This document shows, in pieces, positions 48,006 through 59,087 of a DNA stretch of 64,000 nucleotides (within the stretch, counting starts at the first letter, position 1; each line of letters opens with the position of its first letter). Origin of the DNA: Epiperipatus broadwayi (lineage: Eukaryota > Onychophora > Udeonychophora > Euonychophora > Peripatidae); assembly GCA_028023455.1 (NCBI GenBank), contig JAQFVV010000144.1, positions 868,001 to 932,000 on the forward strand. Reading direction: 5' to 3'. A program made the translations under genes and the position numbers. Below the pieces are notes generated by a model. The model made no database searches, was not told the DNA's origin, and saw only the letters and a program-made list of their open reading frames with translations.

Positions 48006-49220
48006 TTTTTTTTTCTCAAATTAACCTTTATTAATAAAAGATTACAAAAATTTTGGGTACACTTACCCATTGAGGATTACACAGTGATTCAATGTAAAAA
48101 GGTAAAATGTACATATGTTCAAAAATAATTACATCCATAAAAATTACTGTAATGTCATTAATGTGTGTCTGTATGTGGATCCACATGGCCTGGCCATCGA
48201 GAAGTTAACCATCACCCAATGGTCCCACCCCTGGGGAAGTGAAGACTCAAATGCTTCAGCTGAATGGGTGCAGTCCAGCATTGTGCCAACCACAACAGGC
48301 AGCGAGGTCCAAGGCCCAAGTTCACCAAGCAATAGACTCTTGAACCACAGCTGAGCCATGTCAAGACAATTCTGAATACCTCTGCCTCCCAATTAGCAGT
48401 CCAAATGAGCAGGGACCACAATCGGTCTACCTGCCCAAAAATTGGAAAGCCAACTTGGGTAAAAATTAAGAAGTAATAAGTAAAGAACCAGATCAACACT
48501 GCCCAAAAACAGCCTATAAGGGACCTAGCAGCCAACCAGAGCAGGAATAGCACCTTTGACTGTGTAGCCCCCCAGCAGGTGTTCTGGGCAGTGGCAAAAT
48601 TGTTAGCAGCCCCACCATAAACCAGATACCTAATGTCTACAACCAGCCACTCCTGAAGAAAGGGGGGAGTGCAGACCCATGCCCACAAAACAGAACTCCA
48701 TCCATGTTACAAAAAAAAAAATGGTGGTGGCTCAAAATAGACCAACTGCTTTACAAATGCACTAAATTTAAAGTTAACAAATGAAACCTAATGATAGTGA
48801 GTGCAAATCAACACTGACCTATCAAATGATCCATCAAGGGGTGCAGTAGCCCTTCATGATGAAGTCCATGTGAAGGTAGTGACTTTCACCCTCCCGGCAG
48901 GTATTCCCGGGCTAGACAATGATCATCGACCATCCTCTCAAATGAACCAAGCCCCTTATGACCACTATCACCATACTTGGGGGAAAAGGAGTGCAAACTC
49001 ACACCCACCAATACAACATTTAATTCATGTAGTCTTGAAATCAAGCCGGATTTACTTGCACACCATGGGAATAAATCATTTGTCCATATCATCTTGCATA
49101 CTGAGGTCAATGGAGCTGAACATCTGCCCTTGATCATCATCAGACTCCTGTGTCTGCAAATGTTCACAGCAGCTGCTAAACCCACCAACCAATGTCCTTC
49201 AGGGTTCACAATGATTTTTC
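48006..49220 (-). pseudogene. GC-richer retroposed segment with poly(A) signal and tail, parent unknown
   Basis: A 1.2-kb block whose base composition is visibly GC-richer than its flanks. Its minus strand ends TTAATAAAGGTTAATTTGAG followed by nine or more A: a canonical AATAAA signal about 15 nt before an A tail, i.e. the 3' end of a reverse-transcribed polyadenylated RNA. Minus-strand frames (107 residues at 48886-49209, 158 at 48212-48688) have no family I recognise, and the second is Trp/Leu-rich. It could be a processed pseudogene, a long non-coding RNA copy or the 3' UTR of an unidentified LINE. No target duplication found. Confidence 0.5.
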
Positions 49221-50309
49221 TTTGTTGATACTAGTTGGATTCTGCTTCTTTTGATTGAATTTTAGGTTTTGGTTAGTAATGAATAATACAAGTATAATCT
49301 GAAAGTTTGTTGTTAAACTTTGGAAAATTCTCAATAATTATTGCTTAAAAAGTATGATTAATTTGTAGCTTCAAAGTTTCTGTTTAGGTCTAAAAAATCA
49401 TTTGTACTCATTTTTGTCTTTAGATCATTATTTTTTAGCTCAGGAATCACTTCATTGTAGTTCTGTGTTGATTTGAAAATTTTTTATTGATTGATTTTTT
49501 AGGGGGGGGGGGCAATCCACCGGAAGGGGAGTGATAACTTCTGTCCTGATCATCGGAGAAATCTGATTTTTGTGCAGGGCGATAGCTTAGGTTATTTTCT
49601 ATAATGTTCACTTCCAAAATTGAGATCGAATTAATAATTGAAACTTGTTTAACACTGCTAAAATCTGAAGCTAAGATAAAATTCTTAAAACCATCATTGC
49701 TAACATATTATATTCCATGTTTTCTATGAGATTTGATGTGCAAATGAATTTCCTGTTTATTCTATTAATAAAATTAGGATTTCTAGTGTCTATTCTTTTT
49801 AGAAATATTTGGTTTTATTTAAAATTATTTTTAAAAGGTTTATAATATTTTAATGATTCCAAGATTTATTTAAGCTAGCTTTTGTCTCTTTCTAATGGCA
49901 TCCATTTGCATAAAACGGAACGATGGATAATTTCAATTATCATTGAATGAAAACTGTTTCAAAATTTCTTCTAAAGATGAAAAAACACTAAAACAGATAT
50001 TCACTTACATTTTGGTAACCTTTTTGTTTATGAATCCAACAATGGACTATGACTTTGGTGAATAGAACAGGGAGCCTAAAACAGCGAAAACTGGAGTCCC
50101 AGGCTCCCTGTAATGTGTAGATATTTTTTGCTAGAGAATAAAGCAAAAAAGGAAAACTATTAAAACTCTTATTAATTTACAATAGATTTAACATGATTGA
50201 TAATGCTTTTTTCTTTGGAGTATTACTGGAGACATTTGAAAATAAATTAGAATATTTAATACCGTTTTATCTTTTGCCATACCATAATATTATCATTATA
50301 ATAATAATA
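49221..50309. other. Non-coding stretch with G run and small hairpin
   Basis: G run at 49502-49512 and an 11-bp inverted repeat ACAGGGAGCCT/AGGCTCCCTGT at 50067-50077 and 50101-50111. No gene supported. Confidence 0.5.
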
Positions 50310-51620
50310 TTAAAAAAAATCAACATTTTATGACTTTTGGGAAATTTCAAAAATAATTTCAATTTATAAATCAGGAAATAAATAAGATCCTTCAAATTTT
50401 AGACCTATTGTTCTTTTACCAGTATGTGCAAGACTATTTGAGAAAATAATTTATTATAGAATCATATACCAACTGAAAAATATCTTTCCTTACACTATAC
50501 ATGGATTTATCCCTGGATACTTCATAGAAACAAATTAGTTACATATTTCAAATGCTATGTTACAAGTCATAGATCTCAAATGTCAACTTGATGTAGAATT
50601 CTTTTATTGAAAGCAAAACCAATGGGATTATCTACCAAGTAATTCATTTCTTACTGATAGAATTATGTATATATTAATGAAGAATCTTCAACTATAACTT
50701 CTTTTAAATATGGAATTCCACAAAGAAGTATCCCTAGTCCTACTTTTTTTGTCATTTATACACTAGAAAGAATTATGTATATATTAATGAAGAATCTTCA
50801 CCTATAGCTTCTTATAATATGGAATTCCACTAGGAAGTATCCTTAGTCTTATTTTTTTGCTATTTATACATCTAATTTGACATCTATGATAAATGAGAAA
50901 AACATTCTGTGCTAAGATGATGATACCAAAATATTTTTAGAAATCAGAAATGCAAATGATCTTAAAATATTGCAAAGTTATTCTTATGATAATAGGTTTG
51001 ACAAATGGTGTGAAGCTGATAAGATAAAAATTAACACAAATATATATCTTATTCCAAGAAAACAATTATTAATATTGTTTCTTATATCAATGATAGTAGA
51101 ATACCTAGGAATAATATATAGAAAAATTTGGGCATTACCTTTACCAATAATTTTTTTTTTTAATAACCACATTTAGATAGCAATAAAATCTAGAAAATTA
51201 TGAGTCTAATCTTGAGATTAAATATTAAATGCAAATTAAAAACAAGTTACTTTTTAATACTTTGATAATACTAGTCATATACTATGGATCTTTAATATGG
51301 AATAATTATGATTATTCTACTATAAATAACCTCCAGACAATTCAAGGTGAATATTATAGATATATTCACAATAATACAATTTGAATAAAACAATAGTATA
51401 TACAATAGAAGATTAATAGCAGATATGATTTCTTATTTAAATTAATAAATGACATAATATCATCATAATATATGGCGACTAAAATTCTTTCAGGATCACA
51501 ACTTTTAACTTTAGAAGTCAAGATTTATTTTATTTATAAACATTAAGATGAGTGGCTTAGTCATTTATTTATAGATTACAAATGGAATATAATAATAGAG
51601 ACAAGGAGATATATATTTTC
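50310..51620 (+). pseudogene. Non-LTR retrotransposon RT remnant (Jockey/CR1-like)
   Basis: Readable fragments in the usual RT order: PSNFRPIVLLPVCARLFEKI, then HGFIPG, a YGIPQ-S-SPTFF-type motif (twice), DDTKIF near 50921 (the catalytic-motif position), FDKWCEADKIKINTN, and a C-terminal YTMDL-YGII segment near 51270. Clade assignment is by general resemblance. All frames are broken. A 110-bp tandem duplication (units at 50660 and 50770) repeats the YGIPQ-type segment, which explains its double occurrence. Confidence 0.65.
50660..50879. repeat. 110-bp tandem duplication inside LINE remnant
   Basis: GAATTATGTATATATTAATG starts both units (50660, 50770); the copies have diverged by several substitutions. 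Confidence 0.85.
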
Positions 51621-51715
51621 CATCTAAATGAAATACAATTTAAAAATAAACTTAAAGACATAATCCTTAATAATGGTCAAACATAAATTTGTCCATAATG
51701 TTGTTTTCAATCATT

Positions 51716-51751
51716 AATAATAGTTCAACACAATTGTGTTGAACTATTATT
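51716..51751. repeat. Perfect 36-bp palindrome
   Basis: AATAATAGTTCAACACAA followed directly by its exact reverse complement, with no spacer. Confidence 0.9.
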
Positions 51752-51877
51752 ATACTTAGACATAGTATGTAAGGAACTATAATATATATCATGAACAATA
51801 ATAGATAAACGCACATGTTATTACATTATTACTGTAAATACTTGTGGCTACTAAGCTGATATTTATAAATAAATGAA

Positions 51878-52145
<268 letters not shown>

Positions 52146-52146
52146 T

Positions 52147-53290
52147 GCAAAGGTGCAACTGACTAACAAGCTTATAATAACCAAGATAACATATTATATG
52201 CCTGTAGTTGAATTTTCAAAAAAATTTATGGCATCCATTAATTCCATATGTTGCAAGCTCATCTGGGGGAAAAAGATGGTGGCAATTTCAATGGCAAAAC
52301 TCAATCGCCCTCTTATAGCAAATGGGACTGGGGTTGCATAGCTTACAAACATTTCAAACATTCAAAACAAGGAATGCTATAATTGCTATACTCACTCAAT
52401 TCCCTAAATTAAGACCCTTAGAGCAGATAACACCTACAGATAGGCCCCCTCCAAAAGATTGTTTTTTGGTAGTCACCATCTACCAATGTAGGAGAGAAAG
52501 AACAATCCCGGATCAATTTGAACAAAAGTATAAATATTAGGAAATATATAAGTTTATACATCAAAATAATCTCAATGAGATCCCACCAATACTAGAAATA
52601 GGAAACAAATATCTGATCAAGCAATACAAAAGATGGCAACTAGAACCAAAGTTCCTAGATTTTATAATCAAAATGAATTTGAATGCTTTACCTACTAAAT
52701 ATTTTTTACATCACAGAAGAATGTACAGGTCAGTTGATCCTTTCTGTGGCCTTTGCCATATGGCTTAGGAGACATTACAGCATATAATTTTCAATTGCAA
52801 GGTCATGGAGCAGACTAGGTGCATTCTGCAGGGGAAATATAGAAAACAAAACACTACAATGATACAAATTATATCAACTTACAAAGGTAGGTCTGTACCA
52901 GCCATAAGGGCCTCAGTGTTTGTCTTATATGCACTTTGGTGCACTAGATGTGCATTCGTATTGGATAATAACCCTAGAAGGCATCCAGCCACATTTGAGA
53001 ATAAGTTAATTAAAATTCAAGTTAGAGGCAAACAGATCACCAACTCAGATATTTATGCAGCTACTTGGTCCCTGCTCAGACAAACAGCAAAGTTATAAAT
53101 AATGGACAATCCAGTATATTATATGTAGACAAGAACTATTTTTAAGCTCATGTAAATTCAGAAGAACTCTATCAAAATGACAGTGTAAATGTTAAAATTT
53201 GTAATCAACTTGTAGCAGATAATTTACTAAGTAACCACTAATGTTGTATTCCTTTGAGACAATAAAGGCCTTTTGAAACATCATCATCAT
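52147..53290 (+). pseudogene. LINE C-terminal fragment (zinc-knuckle type, L1/Tx1-like) with ATC-repeat tail
   Basis: Fragments in LINE ORF2 C-terminal order: KITYYMPVVEFSKKF, INSICCKLIWG, a GLGLHSLQTFQTFKTRNAII motif (the GGLG-L-L region), then CGLCHMA followed by ETLQHIIFNCKVMEQTR, a C-x2-C...H...C knuckle. RASVFVLYALWCTR follows. At least four stops or frameshifts. After the stop come a polyadenylation-like ACAATAAAGG and an ATCATCATC repeat tail at 53279. Only the 3' third of the element is here, so it was 5' truncated. Clade is uncertain. Confidence 0.7.
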
Positions 53291-53335
53291 CATCATAATA
53301 GTAATAATGATGATAATGATGATGATGATGATGCT
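53279..53335. repeat. ATC/GAT microsatellite
   Basis: ATC units run into GAT units with an imperfect AATAGTAATAATGAT centre, giving a weak inverted structure. Probably the LINE's 3' tail, expanded. Confidence 0.8.
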
Positions 53336-53604
53336 GTTAAGTAGAAGTTAACTCCAGATGATCATATAAATAGTGTTTATCCAGAATGAGTTAAAAAAAA
53401 GATATTTAGTAGCATCTTCATTATTTTGATAATGAAGCTTATCCATCTTATTGCTGCCATATTTTTTATACTTTAGTTTCAAAAGGCTTTATTGAAATAC
53501 AAGTTTACAAAACAATGCTTAGTACCAGATACTTAGGGTAGAGTAAGAAAAGACTATGAGGTTTTAAACAAAGGAAGATATGGTTTACATTTTATACTTA
53601 GTAT
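53336..53604. other. Non-coding spacer between LINE tail and element B
   Basis: AT-rich; no feature supported. Confidence 0.5.
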
Positions 53605-54044
53605 TGAAACAGTCAGCTTGGTCAATCCAACTGTTTCACCTACTATATATTATAGTAGTATTTCTATATAAGTAACTAGCACCAAATTCTCGTATATCAG
53701 GTTAATATTATGTCCAAATCAGGCTGGACTTAAATATAAAGGTAGTAGTTATGTATGTGTGCATATATCTTAGCATACGGTATGAAAAAGATATATCTGT
53801 ATATGTAAAAACCCATATATACCCACACATATATTTCTAGGAAATAAATGAAAACTGCGTTGTATGTGTAACGAGAGACTACATATATGCAGGAAAGAAT
53901 AATGTTAACAGGTTTAAAACATTATAAATTTATTTATTTAAAATATTTATTCTAAAGAAAATTAATATTTGAAAGTATTGTATATTTCTGCATATATTGC
54001 TAAATTAAATAATCAAGTTACATATATAACCAGATGTTTTCCAC

Positions 54045-54166
54045 TTTTTTTGTTTTCGAAAAATTGGTATTATAAAATTCCATTTATAGATTTGTTTTCG
54101 AAAAATTGGTATTATAAAATTCCATTTATAGATTTGTTTTCGAAAAATTGGTATTATAAAATTTAA
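54045..54166 (+). repeat. 42-bp tandem repeat in LTR (about 2.9 copies)
   Basis: Unit starts TTTTCGAAAAATTGGTATTA; nearly three copies here but only about two at 61624-61695 in the other LTR, so copy number changed after insertion. Confidence 0.9.
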
Positions 54167-55859
54167 TCCTTCTCGCTGTAGTGTGACCTAATTACAAAAC
54201 CAAAAGTAACACTAACTTGTAGGATAAATTATCCTGAGTAATTAAAAAGAAATCATGAATGACCAGCTGTAAAACTTCGCTATAAGAAATGAAAACAATG
54301 TAATTATACGATTCTAGGAATACAGCGAGAAAATTAGCAAAACAAATCTAGAAAATTACTATGATTGAGAAGAGGGGGGGGGTAAGCTGACAATATAAGC
54401 CTCTACAGCCATTTTGGAATTATTCGGACATTATTTCAGGTAAGAACTTATGTTTAAAATAGTAATTATGATGCAATTTGAGTAGAAGGCATTTTTCTTG
54501 ACTTTCTGACCCAGGAGGTCTACCATGTGGGAAACATCAAGAGGAGAAGCCATGTGACGGCGCAGAAACCCATTTCCAGCCATTTAATATGAAACTAGTG
54601 CCAGCAGACAGAAAGAAGAGAGCGCGGTAAAAACCTTCCTCTACTTAAAGATTAATAACTCAACTAAAATGCCATAATTCCTAAAGCTAGCTAAATTTAA
54701 ACTCTATGGCCAAAGCAATAACGTAATTTTAAATCCAGTACTAAATGTAATTTTGATTTCTTAATTGTCATCTTAAAATCACTACTAAAATGTATTTTTG
54801 ATTTCTTTTGTTTTCATCTTAAAATCTTGCCTGATTTAAGTTTAATAACTGATTTAAATTTAATAACTGATTTAAATTTGATAACTGATTTACTTTAATA
54901 ACTGATTTGATTTTCATACTGAGTTAATATCATATTGATTTACATACACCATGTATTTATTAATTTATGTGTTGGTTTGCTAAGTTATTTCCGATTGATC
55001 TAGTTCAACACATTTACCCTTCTGAGTTATTAAAAGTTAGTTAAAGCGATTGATTTTAAATTAATTATCATAAATTTTGTTACGTATAGTTTTAAATGCT
55101 TTATTTTGAAATGAGTATAGTTTTAACTGCTTCATTCTAAAATGATAATTAAGTTTCTAGATTATTTTATATATTTTAACTTACTGATATTTGATTTTAC
55201 ATATTTTAACTTAATGATATATGCTTTTACATATTTTAATATAATAATAATATTTGCCTTGATTAATTTTTGTACACTACATAAATTTGGTTTGAACTGG
55301 ACTGATCGGATATAAACTAATTGTGTTGCAATTTCCTTTTCAAACTAGGCTAAAACAGAGCCAAATTTTAGATTTCACTTAAGTGATATCTGCTTTATAA
55401 ACTTACATTTCTTTCTAAGTAAAGCTATGCCAAGTTTTATGATTTTTCATCGTGTCATCGTTTATGTTATATTTGTTTGGAATGCTAAAAAGAAACTCGT
55501 TTTGAAAGGGGTAAAATATCTTGTTTAACAGTTAATTAAAAAGCTTACAGCTGTTTTAAGATAGATTCGCTTTCGAGATATTTAACTAATATTTAGCTGG
55601 AGTGATTGAAATACAACAGAAAGCTATAACTTTATATCTTAATGCCCAATAATGTGCTGTACTTCCTTCTAAAGTTATAAATCTCTATATAGATAGATTC
55701 CTAAGTTTTCCTTAATAGCATAATTATAGATGCTACCTAATGAACTGATACATGGTAGTTTCATGAAGGAAACTAGTGTTGAACATCATAAAATTTTATT
55801 ATATAATGTAGTAAGTGGTGCGAGTGTGTCTAAGAAACGCTAAGGCGTATATATATATT

Positions 55860-55965
55860 TGTTGCTGTATTCCTTAATGGTTGTATGTGGTTGCGCTGCA
55901 CCATTACTCTTAGTTCGGGTAATTTTCTTCTTCAGATGGTGGACGGGTTCGAACCTCCCCATTCT
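55860..55965 (-). other. tRNA T-arm-like sequence plus CTGAAGAAG stem inside LTR
   Basis: The minus strand reads GGGGAGGTTCGAACCCG (B-box-like), then CACCATCTGAAGAAG, then inverted pairs ATTAC/GTAAT and CACC/GGTG. The order B box then CTGAAGAAG is the same as in the PLE tail at 1179-1231, but no GAAA follows, so it is not a hammerhead. Present in both LTRs (63390-63495). Confidence 0.45.
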
Positions 55966-56474
55966 GCATTCTTAGGAACAGAGCATGAGACCCTCATAGA
56001 ACACAAAACTCCCCACTCAAATAAATTGCTCGATCAACCGGACTAAAGGTCTCTTATTTCCACAGCAATGAATACAGTGAAAAGGGAACTGTTACTTGGT
56101 AAAAATCCCATAAAAAGGCACTCTCAAGACGCAAGGGCTATATCAGACTCTATATTTTCTACACACCATGGTATCTGAAGTCTGACTGCCAATAATCAGT
56201 TCATCCCGCCATAATAATTGTATTTTCAGTTTTGATCTGAATTCGAGTCTAATTTTATAGGCACGTAAGCTATATAGAGAATATTAAGTATTCACGATTA
56301 ATAAAATGTCATATTCTTTATCAATATGTATAATCACTTCTGCTAGCTCTAGAGTGGATCTAGACCCTGTTATATAGCATAAGCTAGGCATAGATGGTCA
56401 TGAGCAAATTAACCTCATTCCAAAGTAATCTTAAGGCTCATGAAAATATAAATTTTACTCGTATAATTTCTTCA

Positions 56475-56803
56475 TCACCTGCGAGTGGTATCTATATGTA
56501 ACAAACTAAATTAAATGATGTGTAATCCAAACTACAATCACCTGCGTGTGATTGGAATTGCTATATAAACAGTAAAATCATCACCCACGAGTAATATATG
56601 TATCTGCAATAAATCTAATAATGTAACTAACCAAAATGATTAATGTCACCTGTGAGTGATTTACCTTATCCCAAATGTATATGTAAATTAAGGCCATATG
56701 TAACTAGGCAAACCATAAATGATTATAACTCCATTCATCACTTGCGTGTGAATCCCAAACTCAAATATGAAATTGTATCCCTAACTTAGTCACCTGCATG
56801 TGA
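56475..56803. repeat. Iterated TCACCTGCGTGTGA-type palindromic motif (6 copies)
   Basis: Copies start at 56475, 56538, 56581, 56646, 56738 and 56790, about 45-90 bp apart in otherwise AT-rich sequence. Each is a variant of TCAC-n6-GTGA with a CACCTG centre. May be protein-binding sites in the LTR (inference). Confidence 0.65.
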
Positions 56804-57262
56804 AACAATCTATATAGCCAAGTTATAGTCATGATTTTCATTTATTGATTTTAATATTTCAGTTTCATTAAATTACGTTTAAATTTAACTTTTGTGTCAT
56901 GTCTCAATGTTGCTCATTGGTAAGTCTTTATTGATTATTTAATCATTAGTTAAGAATCACAATCCATATTTTATAATTATGTTCTGCCACACATATCATC
57001 TATATAGCTATACTGGTTAATAAGTCAAATTCCCATAGTTTTGTGCTTTACCGATGTGCTATTGCTCGCACTTGATGAGGGAAAATGCTGCTGTGGCTTC
57101 ATATGTGTCATTCGCAAGGTGGTAAATCTTTGAGCGTTAGTAAGGGAATTGGGACTATATCAGACAATGTGGTTCATACCATTCTATGCTGGTCAGCCTT
57201 GGTATGATTTACTAAATTTCTAGATTTTGTTGCATGAATGTACAGATTTGACTGTTACAGTA

Positions 57263-57680
57263 GCTTTTTTCCACTGGGTATGGCACCCAATGTGGGGCTA
57301 TTTGATTACTTCCACTGCCCTGAACTGAAAGCACGTTGGCAGTCTATATGTATATATGTGAATTTTACCCTGAGTATTGAAATGTGTCAATATGTATGTA
57401 TAAGATTTTTTTCTACGGGAATGGGGTGCCAACTGGGGCTATCGAATATAAACCTGCATACCTGAGAGGGGATGTTGACATAGGTGCGTTTTTTCATATC
57501 ACTTATTATATATGTGTATAAATTTTTTTTCTCCGGGTGTATAGCACCAACTTTGGCTTTCGAATGTAAACCTGCATACGTGAGAGGGGATTTTGAAATA
57601 GATGTATTTCCATATTGCTTGTATGTAAATATAATAATAGTAAAAAATTTTTTTTCTCTCAGATATGAACATCCGAATGT
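57263..57680 (+). repeat. Tandem 115-142-bp units, each with a tRNA-Lys-type primer-binding-like sequence
   Basis: Units begin with a T run and CYACGGG (near 57265, 57406, 57523, 57647). The first holds TGGCACCCAATGTGGGGC (57281-57298), matching the complement of a tRNA-Lys 3' end at 16 of 18 bases, both differences being CpG-type transitions. The second (57422-57445) and third (57541-57564) hold decayed versions ending in CGAAT, followed by AAACCTGCATAC and GTGAGAGGGGAT blocks. The fourth is barely recognisable. The first copy is the best candidate primer-binding site. Confidence 0.6.
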
Positions 57681-57989
57681 TAAGCTCTGTTATTAATTTA
57701 CACCACTGAACCGAAAATATGTGTGGTAGTTTAATATTATATATATAAAAATTATTTTGCACTAGAGATGCAATCTGAAAAAAATTTTCAGGTATGAATA
57801 TAAAATTTTTTTCGTGCTAAAAAATATTTCAATTATTTGTAATGATAATAAATTGCAATTGTATAATATATGCATGTTTGGTATTGAGGTTGTATAGATA
57901 GAAATGTATATGCTCGCCCTCTCTCTATATCTATGTTTGTCGAGTAACAAAACATATTTTGAAACAAATGCACTCGAAATGTATTTGTA

Positions 57990-58330
57990 ATTTTAGTAAC
58001 CTGATATGATAGGTGAAGACCCTCAAACTGGGAATTGTATTGTCAAGCGGTCCGATGTAATGGACACTACGCTTTAATGACAGCAATTTTTAGAGTAACC
58101 ATAGATAGGTGAAGACCCATTTGCCAAGTTGTAAATGTATACCCTCGTTGTATATATAGTTATTGATTAACAAAATGTATTCTAAAATAAAATGTGCTCT
58201 TAATATGTATATTTTAGAAACCTCATTATGATTATAGGTGAATTTCAAACATGTATACATTCACAATATACATATATGTTGATTATTTTAGTAATAACCT
58301 AACATGATGAGTGGAGACCCGATTAAATAC
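57990..58330 (+). repeat. Leader repeat units (AACCTGATATGATAGGTGAAGACC)-type, 4 copies
   Basis: AACC...GGTGAAGACC-like units near 57998, 58095, 58219 and 58295. The segment 58007-58115 is closely matched to 39671-39800 of element A in the same orientation relative to gag. Confidence 0.75.
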
Positions 58331-58509
58331 TTATATTTTGCAAAGTCGGCTAGTTGCTTGAATATAGAAGTGAAATGAGTATGCTAGAATATTTGTGATG
58401 CCATTTATATATATATATAATTGCATTGTGAAAGTATAGCTGGATATATGAAAATATCAATATAGATGTGGTGTGTTAAAAGCATTGTATATATATCTCA
58501 CCTTCTGAC

Positions 58510-58525
58510 AGCTGGCGCCTGAGGT
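58510..58525 (+). other. TGGCGCC leader motif (alternative primer-binding site)
   Basis: CTGACAGCTGGCGCCTGAGG lies at about 58506-58525. Element A has CACTGGCGCCC at the matching place before gag, both followed by ATAAATTTGT-like text. TGGCGCC is the classic start of a retroelement primer-binding site, but the match stops after 8-10 bases. Confidence 0.35.
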
Positions 58526-58724
58526 AATTTGAATAAACTGTGAATTATCCTCATATAAATTTGTTGTCAGAGGCAGAGAATATTTTATTGTTTTATTCAA
58601 AATTTATAAATATTAAAGGATGTGTGATTCGAGACTGAAATGAGCAGGGTTGAAATAAAAAGGTGAAAAATCAGGCAAGATAAATATTCGAGTGTTTGGT
58701 GTACAAAATTTGCAAACCACAGGA

Positions 58725-58775
58725 AGTAATAATAACAACAATAATAATAACAACAATAATAAAAATAACTATAAT
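58725..58775. repeat. AAT/AAC microsatellite
   Basis: Mixed AAT and AAC trinucleotides just upstream of gag. Confidence 0.85.
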
Positions 58776-59087
58776 TATAGCTAAATCAAGAACAGAATGA
58801 AGATGCTGATGGAAACAAAATAGGTGAGTTGGGTTTAAATATTTAATTTATTTTGTTTATTAATGTTGAGGAATGTTTAAAAATGCTAGGCAAGGTAATT
58901 TATTTTTTATCTTTAATATTGAGGAAGGTTTAAGAATGCTAAGAAAGACTAATAGTTGAAAGTGTTGATGGTTATAAGGGCTTCGAGAGATGAGGCAGAA
59001 TGAGCTGGGAAAAGGAAGCAAAGGTAGACTTGTTGGGGAAAGGAGGGCAAGGCAGCCGTGTATAAATCTAAGCAAAAGAATTTTATA

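Larger units (their letters stand above)
53605..57280 (+). repeat. 5' LTR of element B (end uncertain)
   Basis: Matched by 61172-64000 as far as that copy is visible (to about 56476). The right end is inferred from the first tRNA-Lys-like primer-binding sequence at 57281; if the TGGCGCC at 58510 were the primer site, the LTR would be about 4.9 kb. It starts with a hairpin TGAAACAG...CTGTTTCA. Inside are a 42-bp tandem (54045-54166), an 18-bp tandem (about 54836-54912), a splice-donor-like CAG|GTAAGAA at 54438, and the iterated TCACCTGCGTGTGA motif (56475-56803). Confidence 0.75.

Noticed and set aside
48212-48688. 158-codon minus-strand frame rich in Trp and Leu, possible membrane protein
   Set aside because: Lies in a retroposed GC-richer segment, overlaps other open frames and has no recognisable family; more likely a compositional artefact.
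55925-55965. True tRNA gene on the minus strand at the GGTTCGAACC sequence
   Set aside because: No acceptor pairing or anticodon arm at correct spacing; the distance from T loop to CCA is too short.
56475-56803. Telomeric or centromeric satellite
   Set aside because: Only a short motif recurs; the sequence between motifs is not repeated.
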